A stretch of DNA of 64,000 nt from Chitinivorax sp. B (GTDB lineage: Bacteria > Pseudomonadota > Gammaproteobacteria > Burkholderiales > SCOH01): assembly GCF_005503445.1 (NCBI RefSeq), contig NZ_SCOH01000021.1, forward strand, positions 1-64,000, read 5' to 3'. Below are positions 16,820-25,384 of this stretch, in pieces (position 1 is the first letter of the stretch; every line of letters starts with the position of its first letter). A program made the position numbers and the translations under genes. The notes beneath the pieces are model-generated. The model searched no databases. It saw only the letters and a program-made list of their open reading frames with translations, and had not been told where the DNA came from.

Positions 16820-19800
16820 TTAGTGTGGCAAGGGTGGAATGGGTTGTGGCCGCAATGGTGAAATCGGCATGGCCTTCAGCTTGTCCTGTAACAGCCCGAT
16901 GGCGGCATTCAACTGGGCATCCTGCCCTTGAAACGTGGCATGGGGTGGATTGTCTACCTCCTGATCCGGCATGACACCCTTACCTTCAATCAGCCACTCA
17001 CCAGTTTGTGCCGAGAATTGTGCAAACTCGGCGGCACGTGCTATCCCATTGTCCAGTAGCTTGTTGTAGTCCGTCAGCCACACACCGGCCCCACTGGTAC
17101 GTTTGCCGATCAACGGGCCCAGTTTGAGCGCCTTCACCGCTGCAGCAAAGGTTTCACCGTCGGAATAGGTGTTTTCGTCGATCAGTACGGCCAAGTGACC
17201 GCGGAAGGTTTGTTGCATATGAGTTGAGGCGATATTGCCATGGCGCGGTTGCCAGAACCCCCAAACCCTGCGCAACAGTTTTTCGACAATCCAGCTGTCG
17301 ACATTGCCTCCTTCATTATTCCGGATATCGATGATCAAGCCTTCCCGATCGATTTGTGCATAAAACTGACGAACAAAATCTGCCATGTCCGCTTCACCCA
17401 TCGCTTTCAGGTGCAGATAGCCGATCTTGCCATTGCTGGCTTGGTCGACAATTGCACGGCGGCTTTCCTGCCAGTCGCTGTAACGTAGCTGGGCATGTCG
17501 CGCCTGTTGGACCGGCGTGACCACGACCTGATGCTCGGCTTGACCCCTGCGCAGTGTCAGTAATACCTGCTGCTCAGCTCGATTGCTTAACAGGTCAGCG
17601 ATATCTCGCGCTTGACCAACTGCAAGGCCATTTACGGCAATGATCAGATCACCTGTCCTGGCATCGACGCCTGGTTGGGCCAATGGTGCGCGTTCTGTTG
17701 GCAACTCAGGGTCGGTTCGGTAGATATGTTGGATGCGCACACCATTTGGTTCACGTACCAAGACGGCACCGAGAAAAGCGGCGGTACGGCCGTCAGTTGC
17801 CTGGCGCTGGTCACCGGTACCGATCTGTGAGTGCAGTGTGCCGAGCTCCGCCACCATTTGCGCCAACAGGTCGTTCAACTCGGACCGGTCATTGATGCGG
17901 TCAACCAAGGGCTCGTATCGACGATGAACGGCCTGCCAATCGACACCACGCAATTGGGCATCATAGAAAAAATCGCGTTGCATGCGCCATGCATCGGCAA
18001 ACATCTGCCGCCATTCGTCTGCAGGTTTCACCAGAATGGACCAGTCAGCTGTTTTGACCTGTGCCTTGGCCAGCTCATTGGGTGGCTTGGGGGCGGCATC
18101 GACGATGAACAGATCACCGATGGTGTCCTTCGGCCCCCGGCTGAATAACAGCTTCTTGCCATCGCCGGATAATGCGTAGCCCTGGATGTCTGATGCGAAC
18201 ACTTCGGGTTCGGGGCTTTGATCATCGATTGCCAGTGATTTCAATGTGGTCTTGCCATCACTACCTGCTTCATGGTCGGTAAAGAACAGTCGCTTGCCAT
18301 CGGTTTTCAAGTGTGTGTAGTTACCTGCTGACAACGGTACCTCGAATAGCCGGCTGGCCAACCCCGACCATTGCAAGGGAGCTGGTTTGTCGGTGGATGG
18401 TTTTTCCTTGCCTGTTCCTGCTGGTTTGGCGGGTGTCACCGGGGTGTCCAGCTCGGTTTTGGCGGCATATGGGAACCGCAAACCAGTCTGGAGCGCCAAT
18501 GCATATACCTTGGCACGGCGATCAAAAAATGCGCCGGTGTTACGATCACCCCAGGGTGCAGGGGAGGAAGACTGAAAGTGCCGATCAGATAGAAAGTACA
18601 GCCATTTCCCATCGGGTGAGAATGCAGGCGAGCCGGATTCGTAGCGATCGGAGGTCAATACCTGCAACTTGTGGTCAGTCAGTCGCATCAGCAAAAGTTG
18701 ATTACGGCCTATCGAGCTGTTTGGTCGGGTGAGAGCAAGAAACTGGTTGTCTGGCGAAAAAGCGATTTCGCCATATTCGGCAATATTGCTCTGATCGATA
18801 TGCTCATTTTTACCTGTGGCCAGATTCAATAACCACAGCACACCCGCTTTGTCCGAATGAGCCAGCCAGTTGCCGTCCGGGGATAGCTTCAAGCTGACGC
18901 GCATCAACTTGCCATCATTGGTCAGCGCCTTGCCACCTGAGCTGCCGTCTGCGGGAAAGCGCCAGATTTCCTGTTCGCCACTGGCATCGCAGATTGCATA
19001 TACCCATTTGCCATCAGGGCTGAGGATGGATTGGCTGGCTCTGCTGCCAGCCGGCAGCGCGATCTGAACCCGGCGCTGCGTGCCTTGATGGGTGACGGCG
19101 ATCTGACCACGCGCATTCAACACGACTTTGTCACCAGATGGCGCAAAGCTGAGATGCCCGGCGAAACTCAAAGGTGCGCGAATCAGGCGATCGCGACGTT
19201 GATCGAAATCGGAGGTCAGGGTAACGGGTACGGTACGATCATATTGGCTGGCCAGATCGATGACGTGTAAATCCGCCCCCAACTGATAGGCAATCTTGCC
19301 ATGTGACAGATTGGCGTGCCGGATGTCGAAATCACGGTGTTGTGTGTGTTGACGTAAATCTTTGCCATTCGGTGTCATCGACCACAGGTTATCGCGGCCA
19401 CTGCGATTGCTGACGAAATACAATCGACCTTGCCACAGCATTGGGCGGCGATCCGATGAGTGGATGTCGCCACTCAGCCGGGTGGCTTCCTGCGAGCGAC
19501 CTACCTCGTAGCGCCAGATGGCGGCCGTGGTACCGCCTTGATAGAAGCGGGCATTATCGCCCGTCGTTGCCAGACCATGGCGAATAAAGAACAAGGTCTT
19601 GCCGTCGTCAGACAGCACCGCATCATTGGCGTTAGCCAATGGGAAGACGGTTTGCTTGAGGGTGAGTGGATCAATCATAGCCACCACCCGTTGGCCATCC
19701 ATCCCCTGACTGTGACGCATGGTAAACAGTACCTGGCCTGTATTGGTGAAGCCCAGTACGGTGCTGCGTTCTCCACTAAAGGTCAGGCGCTTGGGCTGTC

Positions 19801-20089
19801 CTCCGGCGACAGGCATCAGGTAGGCTTCCGGACTGCCTTCATAGGTGGCGGTGAAGGCCAACCAACGCCCGTCGGGAGAGTAGGCAGCGTGGGTTTCCTG
19901 ACCTGGGTGGGTGGTTAGCCGGGTGGCTTGACCGCCCGCCAATGGTACGGACCATAAATCGCCTTCAGCCGTGACAACGGCCTGATCACCTTGTAAGGTC
20001 GGAAATCGAATATAGGCGGCATTCCCGGCATGGATACTGCTGCTACCAAAAGCCAGCACCAGGGCCAGCGCTGTTTGTTTGATCATCAT
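16820..20089 (-). CDS. Tricorn-like S41 protease, exported
   Basis: A 1089-residue protein with signal peptide residues 1-21 (cleavage near SSIHA). It has an N-terminal WD40-like beta-propeller (repeats such as YSPDGRWLAFTAT, LSPDGKWVYAI, FSPDGKWLYFLSD), a core domain, a PDZ domain (about 790-850, DARTGDLIIAVNGLAVG) and a C-terminal S41 peptidase. The nucleophile Ser976 lies in TYSDGE, a Glu near 1035 in IEGKGVMPD, and His753 in ELGTLH. The residue before that His is Leu where archaeal tricorn has the assisting Ser. Likely a periplasmic oligopeptide-degrading protease. ATG 20089 follows GAGGGAG very closely, so the second ATG (20086) is equally possible. Confidence 0.88.
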   Translation of the reverse strand: MMIKQTALALVLAFGSSSIHAGNAAYIRFPTLQGDQAVVTAEGDLWSVPLAGGQATRLTTHPGQETHAAYSPDGRWLAFTATYEGSPEAYLMPVAGGQPKRLTFSGERSTVLGFTNTGQVLFTMRHSQGMDGQRVVAMIDPLTLKQTVFPLANANDAVLSDDGKTLFFIRHGLATTGDNARFYQGGTTAAIWRYEVGRSQEATRLSGDIHSSDRRPMLWQGRLYFVSNRSGRDNLWSMTPNGKDLRQHTQHRDFDIRHANLSHGKIAYQLGADLHVIDLASQYDRTVPVTLTSDFDQRRDRLIRAPLSFAGHLSFAPSGDKVVLNARGQIAVTHQGTQRRVQIALPAGSRASQSILSPDGKWVYAICDASGEQEIWRFPADGSSGGKALTNDGKLMRVSLKLSPDGNWLAHSDKAGVLWLLNLATGKNEHIDQSNIAEYGEIAFSPDNQFLALTRPNSSIGRNQLLLMRLTDHKLQVLTSDRYESGSPAFSPDGKWLYFLSDRHFQSSSPAPWGDRNTGAFFDRRAKVYALALQTGLRFPYAAKTELDTPVTPAKPAGTGKEKPSTDKPAPLQWSGLASRLFEVPLSAGNYTHLKTDGKRLFFTDHEAGSDGKTTLKSLAIDDQSPEPEVFASDIQGYALSGDGKKLLFSRGPKDTIGDLFIVDAAPKPPNELAKAQVKTADWSILVKPADEWRQMFADAWRMQRDFFYDAQLRGVDWQAVHRRYEPLVDRINDRSELNDLLAQMVAELGTLHSQIGTGDQRQATDGRTAAFLGAVLVREPNGVRIQHIYRTDPELPTERAPLAQPGVDARTGDLIIAVNGLAVGQARDIADLLSNRAEQQVLLTLRRGQAEHQVVVTPVQQARHAQLRYSDWQESRRAIVDQASNGKIGYLHLKAMGEADMADFVRQFYAQIDREGLIIDIRNNEGGNVDSWIVEKLLRRVWGFWQPRHGNIASTHMQQTFRGHLAVLIDENTYSDGETFAAAVKALKLGPLIGKRTSGAGVWLTDYNKLLDNGIARAAEFAQFSAQTGEWLIEGKGVMPDQEVDNPPHATFQGQDAQLNAAIGLLQDKLKAMPISPLRPQPIPPLPH

Positions 20090-20244
20090 GCTCCCTCGAT
20101 GGACATCTCGTTCTTTTGCTCTAGACCGCTATGGGTGCGGTTTGACGGTACCAAGCAGCATTGTAGGGGAAAGTAGCGATGCCGGGCATGGGGGAGGCTG
20201 GCCCTAGGTAATATCGATGCCAGTAAGGGGGTACTAAGGACGGA

Positions 20245-21000
20245 TCATTTCATTGCAACAGAATGAGCACACAGCCGGAGTTGTATGGCTTGTATGATGT
20301 CGTTACCCGTGGGCTTTTGTAGAAAGGCCACGGCCGTGGCCGGCGGGGTGACGTGATCAGCGGGTAAATTGATCGCTTGGCTGAACCGTCCAAATGGTAT
20401 CGTCATTGGGCCAAGCAATTGTCTGGCCACGTGGTCATGCACCAGTTGTCGCCCTTGATTCTCACCCGCCACAATTCGTGAAGTCAGACCAGATGTGGTT
20501 GTGACTACATAAAGCTGACTGGGGATGGGGGCGTATCCACTGATCACCAATTGCCAGCCTGTTTGCAGGGGCCGGGCTGTCAGAGTAATGTCGGCACCCG
20601 CTGGCTTGGTCAGGGCACGGCTTAACTGCCGATCGCGACCAGGCCAAAATGAAGCGGCAGTGCCGTCAATGCGAATTTGCGGGGTATAAATCGTACGTTC
20701 GTCGGCCTGTCGTGCTGCATGTTGCTGACGTTGGGTAAATGCGGGTTGAGCGAACCGATCCGGCCAGCCCAGACTATCCCAGTAATCGACATGGAAACCG
20801 ATCGGCACGATACGGTTTGCTACATCATGACTCGCCAGTTTTGATAGCCAGGCATCGGCAGGTGGGCAACTGCTGCAGCCTTCCGAGGTATACAGCTCCA
20901 CCAGCACATGATGCAGACCATTTGTCCGGGCGATGCAGTCTGCTTGGGCAGGGGATGTCAGCCAGGGGGCAAGTATCAGGACAAGCATAGGGTGGCGCAT
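20245..21000 (-). CDS. DUF1223 thioredoxin-fold secreted protein
   Basis: A 251-residue protein of the DUF1223 family. Signal peptide 1-20 (MRHPMLVLILAPWLTSPAQA). The mature part begins DCIARTNG and contains VELYTSEGCSSCPPADAW with a CxxC at 42-45, as in thioredoxin-like folds. Conserved FHVDYWDSLGW and TPQIRIDG follow. Function is unknown; a periplasmic thiol role is inference from the CxxC. Start ATG 21000 has GGAG upstream. The longer frame to 21324 adds 108 residues without family support. It precedes the tricorn-like gene in the same direction with a 155-bp gap, so a shared transcript is possible but not shown. Confidence 0.85.
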   Translation of the reverse strand: MRHPMLVLILAPWLTSPAQADCIARTNGLHHVLVELYTSEGCSSCPPADAWLSKLASHDVANRIVPIGFHVDYWDSLGWPDRFAQPAFTQRQQHAARQADERTIYTPQIRIDGTAASFWPGRDRQLSRALTKPAGADITLTARPLQTGWQLVISGYAPIPSQLYVVTTTSGLTSRIVAGENQGRQLVHDHVARQLLGPMTIPFGRFSQAINLPADHVTPPATAVAFLQKPTGNDIIQAIQLRLCAHSVAMK

Positions 21001-21175
21001 ATCGTGCTCCAGTTCAACGAGGTGACCGATGCTATTGGTCGCTTCGTCCCCTGCTGGCTTACATCGGGTATCAGAACGTGCAGTAATATCGGGGGTAAAT
21101 GGCCATGTGGTTAGATGTTTATCTAAATCAGTGCCTTGGTTCGTCATGTGGCAATTTGAACACCACTGATGACCA

Positions 21176-21391
21176 TCAACGATGGGGCGAATGGCTGAGT
21201 TTTTGCGGCAAATTGCCGACCCAATTACATTGAAAGCCAAAACACTGATAACGGAAGCAGGGTGAGAACAGGCTGTAAAACCGGTCGATTGGTCGCCGCC
21301 GTATTCGTTGTAAAGCGCCGCCACAACGGGGGCAGCACAGGGTTTTACCTTCTTCGGCTGAATCGGTTGGAAGGAGATTCGAGGTGTTCAT
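21176..21391 (-). CDS. Small zinc-ribbon protein, 71 aa
   Basis: A short basic protein starting MNTSNLLPTDSAEEG. Two cysteine clusters, CCPRCGG (19-25) and CFGFQC near residues 53-58, look like a zinc ribbon. The stretch QRIRRRPIDRFYSLF between them and CNWVGNLP after are typical of an uncharacterised small betaproteobacterial family. The role is unknown; metal binding is inference from the cysteines. ATG 21391 is preferred over longer in-frame starts because the upstream part has low coding character. A GAGGGC sequence nine bases upstream could serve as ribosome site. Confidence 0.65.
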   Translation of the reverse strand: MNTSNLLPTDSAEEGKTLCCPRCGGALQRIRRRPIDRFYSLFSPCFRYQCFGFQCNWVGNLPQKLSHSPHR

Positions 21392-21432
21392 GGTGAGATG
21401 CCCTCGGTATTGCTCAGCCATATTCTGGCGGG

Positions 21433-21549
21433 TCATTGTGGTATGGCGGGATGCATGATCATTGTCCCGCCTTCGTCTTCCCAATACAACAATTCCAGGT
21501 ATTGCCGATGTGCACTGACGGATGGTAACTGCACCATCGTGATGCCCAT
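21433..21549 (-). CDS. Possible small ORF, 38 aa
   Basis: A minus-strand frame reads MGITMVQLPSVSAHRQYLEL, then LYWEDEGGTMIMHPAIPQ. It is open upstream to about 21663 without a normal start (ACEVILVASDQVIATGWPYRR). The composition looks protein-like, unlike the other frames here. No ribosome site or family is recognised. It could be the tail of a decayed gene. Confidence 0.2.
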   Translation of the reverse strand: MGITMVQLPSVSAHRQYLELLYWEDEGGTMIMHPAIPQ

Positions 21550-22167
21550 ATATTGACTGGTACGGCGGTAGGGCCAGCCTGTTGCAATGACTTGATCAGA
21601 GGCGACCAAGATAACTTCGCATGCTTTTGTCTGAATCCGGATGTTGTTCTTAATGAGATGGTTATAGCCAATTTACCGCAATGAAGATAGTACGCAACGG
21701 ACTAAGAACCTGCTCAATGTCTTATTGCGCGACCACGATCGGGGCGCATGTGCTGCTCAACATCCTCATGTATCACACCTACACGCCAGTTTTTGCGCTG
21801 CCCTTCACCCCGCTGGTGGCCGCTCATCACAGACCTTGAACAGGTTCTAAGGCCGATTTGCATGCCTGGCAAAAAAGATCCATTCATGATGACTGACAGC
21901 ATATCGATGAGATGGTTGCCTGATCGACAAATCCTTAAACCCGGAATCGATGGAGGCTGTTGTTTGGCTTGGTTCGTGTGCCGATCTGTTTCAGCATACA
22001 CACTTCATGGTAAGAACGTAGTTACGCATAAGATCAATGATAAATCTACACTTGCCGACCCTGAAAATTTGTCCGTATGATCATGCCAATACGCAATTCA
22101 CATCATGAACCGCACGGAATCGTTTCTGACATGCGGTAAGGCAGTTCAACCAGCAAAGGGCAGCGTC
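21550..22167. other. Gap with no supported gene
   Basis: About 600 bp upstream of the monooxygenase. Several overlapping frames exist on both strands, including a 52-residue plus frame at 21681-21839 with a hydrophobic stretch (VLLNILMYHTYTPVFALPF), but none has a ribosome site or a recognisable family. It probably holds the monooxygenase promoter and old gene debris. Confidence 0.4.
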
Positions 22168-23703
22168 ATGAAGCAGGCCGGGCAGTGTGTGGATGTGGTA
22201 ATCATCGGGGCGGGGTTTTCCGGCCTGGGCATGGCAATCAAGCTCAAGCAGTCCGGCCGAACGGATTTCCTGGTGCTGGAGCAAGCTGCCGATGCTGGTG
22301 GATGTTGGCGCGACAATACCTATCCCGGCTGTGCTTGCGACGTGCCGGCCCATCTTTACTGCTTCTCGTTTGCGCCTAGGGCGGATTGGTCGCGCAAATA
22401 TGCTGGGCAGGCTGAAATTCACGAATACTTGCGGCAATGCGTGACCCGGTTTCAACTCGAGCCTTATCTGCGTTTCAATCACTGCGTGATGCGCCTCCAA
22501 TTCGATGACGAGACCCAGCGCTGGCAGGTGGATTTGGCGAATGGTGGAACCCTATCGGCACGGATCGTGGTGGTGGGTCGCGGCCCGCTTAGTGTTCCCA
22601 AGTTGCCAACCATTCCTGGATTGGCGCATTTTCCCGGTCCGGTGTTTCATTCTAGCCAATGGCAGCATCAGCATGATCTGACAGGCAAGCGTGTGGCGGT
22701 GGTTGGCACAGGCGCCAGTGCGATCCAGTTCATTCCTGCGTTGGCGAAAGTTGCTGGTGAGTTAACTGTTTTCCAGCGTACACCTGCCTGGGTGTTCCCA
22801 CGTCCGGATCGTACCATTGGCCGGTTGGAACAACGGCTGTATCAGGCGTGGCCTGCTTTACAACACGGCTATCGGCAATGGCTGTTCAGGCAGCACGAGT
22901 GGCGTTATCGCGCATTGGCCCAACCTGCTTCCTGGTCACATAGCCTGGCGGAGCGATTGGCTCGGCGCTTTATCCGACGGCATGTGAAAGATGCAGATAA
23001 GGTGCGACTGCTGACACCCAGTTATGTATTGGGGTGTAAGCGGGTATTGTTGTCGAACGACTATTACCCCGCCATGAACCAGCCGCATGTCCAGTTGACA
23101 CCCAGCGCGCTGCAATCGGTCGATGATCATACATTGGTTGCTGCCGATGGCAGCCGCCATGATGCCGATGTGCTGGTGTTTGGCACCGGCTTTGAGGTGG
23201 CCGATAGCTTGCAACCAGGTTGGATCATCGGGCCCAAGCATGAGGACCTGGGTAGCCGCTGGCAACGGGAAGGCATGCAGGCATATCGTGGTATGGCTGT
23301 GGCCGGCATGCCCAACCTATTCTTCCTGATCGGTCCCAATTCCGGCCTGGGACACAACTCGCTGGTGCTGATGGTCGAAGCACAGATCGCCAATATCCTG
23401 GCTTGTCTGGACCATATGCAGGTGAATCGATACCACGCTTGTCACGTTCATCCAAGCGCTCAGCAGCGATTCAACCAACAGATTCAGAATACCTTTCCAG
23501 CGACCGTCTGGACTAGCGGATGCCAGAGCTGGTATCTGGATCAGCACGGTCGGAACACGACACTATGGCCGGGATTGGTCACACAATATCAACAACTGAT
23601 GGGTAAATGGGCGGCAGAGGATTACGGCTGGTCAATGATGGACATGCCGCCAGCATTGCAGAATAAAAAAAATCGGGCCGAGGTTGCGGTGATGACTGGA
23701 TAA
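22168..23703 (+). CDS. Flavin monooxygenase, Baeyer-Villiger type
   Basis: A 511-residue FAD- and NADPH-dependent monooxygenase. The N-terminal Rossmann motif is VVIIGAGFSGLG (about 10-21). The Baeyer-Villiger fingerprint FxGxxxHxxxW appears as FPGPVFHSSQW at about 155-165, followed by the second nucleotide motif VVGTGASAIQF (about 178-189). Further family features are GGCWRDNTYPGCACDVPAHLY (in two parts) and NLFFLIGPNSGLGHNS. It would convert ketones to esters or lactones; the substrate is unknown. ATG 22168 has AAAGGG eight bases upstream and starts right at the FAD domain; ATG 22105 would add 21 residues. It is convergent with the FGGY kinase, so it is not in that operon. Confidence 0.9.
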   Translation: MKQAGQCVDVVIIGAGFSGLGMAIKLKQSGRTDFLVLEQAADAGGCWRDNTYPGCACDVPAHLYCFSFAPRADWSRKYAGQAEIHEYLRQCVTRFQLEPYLRFNHCVMRLQFDDETQRWQVDLANGGTLSARIVVVGRGPLSVPKLPTIPGLAHFPGPVFHSSQWQHQHDLTGKRVAVVGTGASAIQFIPALAKVAGELTVFQRTPAWVFPRPDRTIGRLEQRLYQAWPALQHGYRQWLFRQHEWRYRALAQPASWSHSLAERLARRFIRRHVKDADKVRLLTPSYVLGCKRVLLSNDYYPAMNQPHVQLTPSALQSVDDHTLVAADGSRHDADVLVFGTGFEVADSLQPGWIIGPKHEDLGSRWQREGMQAYRGMAVAGMPNLFFLIGPNSGLGHNSLVLMVEAQIANILACLDHMQVNRYHACHVHPSAQQRFNQQIQNTFPATVWTSGCQSWYLDQHGRNTTLWPGLVTQYQQLMGKWAAEDYGWSMMDMPPALQNKKNRAEVAVMTG

Positions 23704-23818
23704 TATGGGATAGGGCGTGTAGGCGCCGAAATCGTTTTTTGAGGATGGATGGGATGCAAGTCAGCAGATGGTTGTTACGCTGTGGGGGTAGGTGAGACCC
23801 GTTGAGAGCGTCGGTCAC

Positions 23819-25384
23819 TTAAACGTTGGCGGGGTAACCGGTAATACGGCCGATTTCTTCATAGAGCGGCTTCAAGCGCTTGTACATCCGTTGGTAAACC
23901 TTCTCATACAGTTCGGCATAAATGGCCGCGTGCTGTAGGGTGGGCTCGAATTCCGCTCCGATTCGGGTCATGCAGCGGAGGGCACTGGCAAAGTCGCGAT
24001 GCAATCCGAGCCCCACACTGGCATCAATAGCAGCGCCCAGCCCAGAGGTTTCATACAGATGAGGGCGTGCGACTGGCAGGTTGAAGATGTCGGCCGTCAA
24101 TTGCAATGCGGCGTCCGATTGCGATCCACCACCCGATACACGTAATTGCCGAATCGGTACGCGAGAGGCTTTTTCGATTCGCTGCTTGCCCTCTTTCAGT
24201 GCATACGCCAAGCCTTCCAGAATGGCGCGGTAGACATGGGCACGCGTATGCACGTCGCCAAAACCGATGATGGCCCCCTTGGCTTCTGGCCCAGGCACCT
24301 TGATACCGGGGCTCCAATACGGCTGCAACATCAAGCCCATCGATCCAGGGGGAACCGCATTCACCAGTTCGTCAAACAGCTGCTCCGGCGCAATACCTTG
24401 TTCCTCCGCGGCCATTTTTTCCAGGTGGCCGAATTGCTCCTTGAACCAGCTGACCATCCAGAATCCACGAAAGATCTGGACTTCGCTGCTGTAATGTCGC
24501 GGAACGGCAGCAGGGTAGGGCGGGATGAAGGGTGTGGCTTCGAAATAGCGCTGGCTGGTGACGTTGATCGTGGCAGTGGTACCGTAGGATAGGCAACCAA
24601 TATCCGGTGTCAGGCAGCCGGCGCCGATGACTTCACAGGCTTTGTCTGCTGCCGCAGCGACCAACGGGAGGCCAACGGGAATGCCCGTCTGTTCTGCAGC
24701 AATGGTGCTGATGTGGCCGATGACCGTACCGGGTGGGACCAGCTGTGGCATCTGTTCCGGGCGGATGGGCATGGCTTGCCATTTCCAGTCGCGTTTGCCG
24801 GCCCAATCATGCTTTTTGTAATCGAAGGGCAGATAACCGACCTGCGAGCCGATGGAATCCACCATTTCGCCACTGAGTTTGTAATTCAGGTAACCGGACA
24901 ACAGCAGGTATTTGTCGGTTTTGTCCCAGATGTCCGGCTGATGCTCTGCCAGCCAGTTGGGGTAAGCCTGATGCAAAAAGAACCGGATGGTGTGATCGAC
25001 GCCCGCCAGTTTGAAAGCCTGTCGCCAGAACCAGGGCAGGGTTGGCACGCGGGTGGCCTTGCGTTGATCCAGCCAGACGATCGCAGGCCGAAGCGGTTGG
25101 CCGTGTCTGTCGAGGTTGATCATGGTGCCACGCTGGGTGGTGACCGCAACCCCCTTGATCGCCGCCTTGGGCGCATGGGTCATCGTCCATAAGCGCTGGC
25201 AGGCTTGGCACAGGGCTTGCCAGTAATCCTCAGCATGGTGTTCAGCCCAACCGGGCTGGTCCGAAAAGTAGGCCTGTAGCGGTACTTGCGATTTGGCGAC
25301 CAAGTGACCGTTCAGATCAAACAGTAGCGCACGTACGCTTTGTGTGCCGTTGTCGATGGCGAGCAGGTAATCGTTGGACATCAT
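23819..25384 (-). CDS. FGGY-family carbohydrate kinase
   Basis: A 521-residue cytosolic kinase of the FGGY (xylulose/glycerol kinase) fold. N-terminal phosphate-binding AIDNGTQSVRALLFD, a middle GVAVTTQRGTM and VWLDQRKA, and C-terminal adenosine-binding VSGGGSQSDAALQ are seen. It is not canonical GlpK: the residues around the glycerol site (TTQRGTM rather than NQRETT) differ. The start codon ATG 25384 overlaps the stop of the preceding dehydrogenase in TGATG, so the two are translationally coupled. As third gene after AGPS-like and GlpD-like enzymes, a glycerol-derived or alkylglycerol substrate is inferred. A sugar or polyol substrate cannot be excluded. Confidence 0.87.
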   Translation of the reverse strand: MMSNDYLLAIDNGTQSVRALLFDLNGHLVAKSQVPLQAYFSDQPGWAEHHAEDYWQALCQACQRLWTMTHAPKAAIKGVAVTTQRGTMINLDRHGQPLRPAIVWLDQRKATRVPTLPWFWRQAFKLAGVDHTIRFFLHQAYPNWLAEHQPDIWDKTDKYLLLSGYLNYKLSGEMVDSIGSQVGYLPFDYKKHDWAGKRDWKWQAMPIRPEQMPQLVPPGTVIGHISTIAAEQTGIPVGLPLVAAAADKACEVIGAGCLTPDIGCLSYGTTATINVTSQRYFEATPFIPPYPAAVPRHYSSEVQIFRGFWMVSWFKEQFGHLEKMAAEEQGIAPEQLFDELVNAVPPGSMGLMLQPYWSPGIKVPGPEAKGAIIGFGDVHTRAHVYRAILEGLAYALKEGKQRIEKASRVPIRQLRVSGGGSQSDAALQLTADIFNLPVARPHLYETSGLGAAIDASVGLGLHRDFASALRCMTRIGAEFEPTLQHAAIYAELYEKVYQRMYKRLKPLYEEIGRITGYPANV

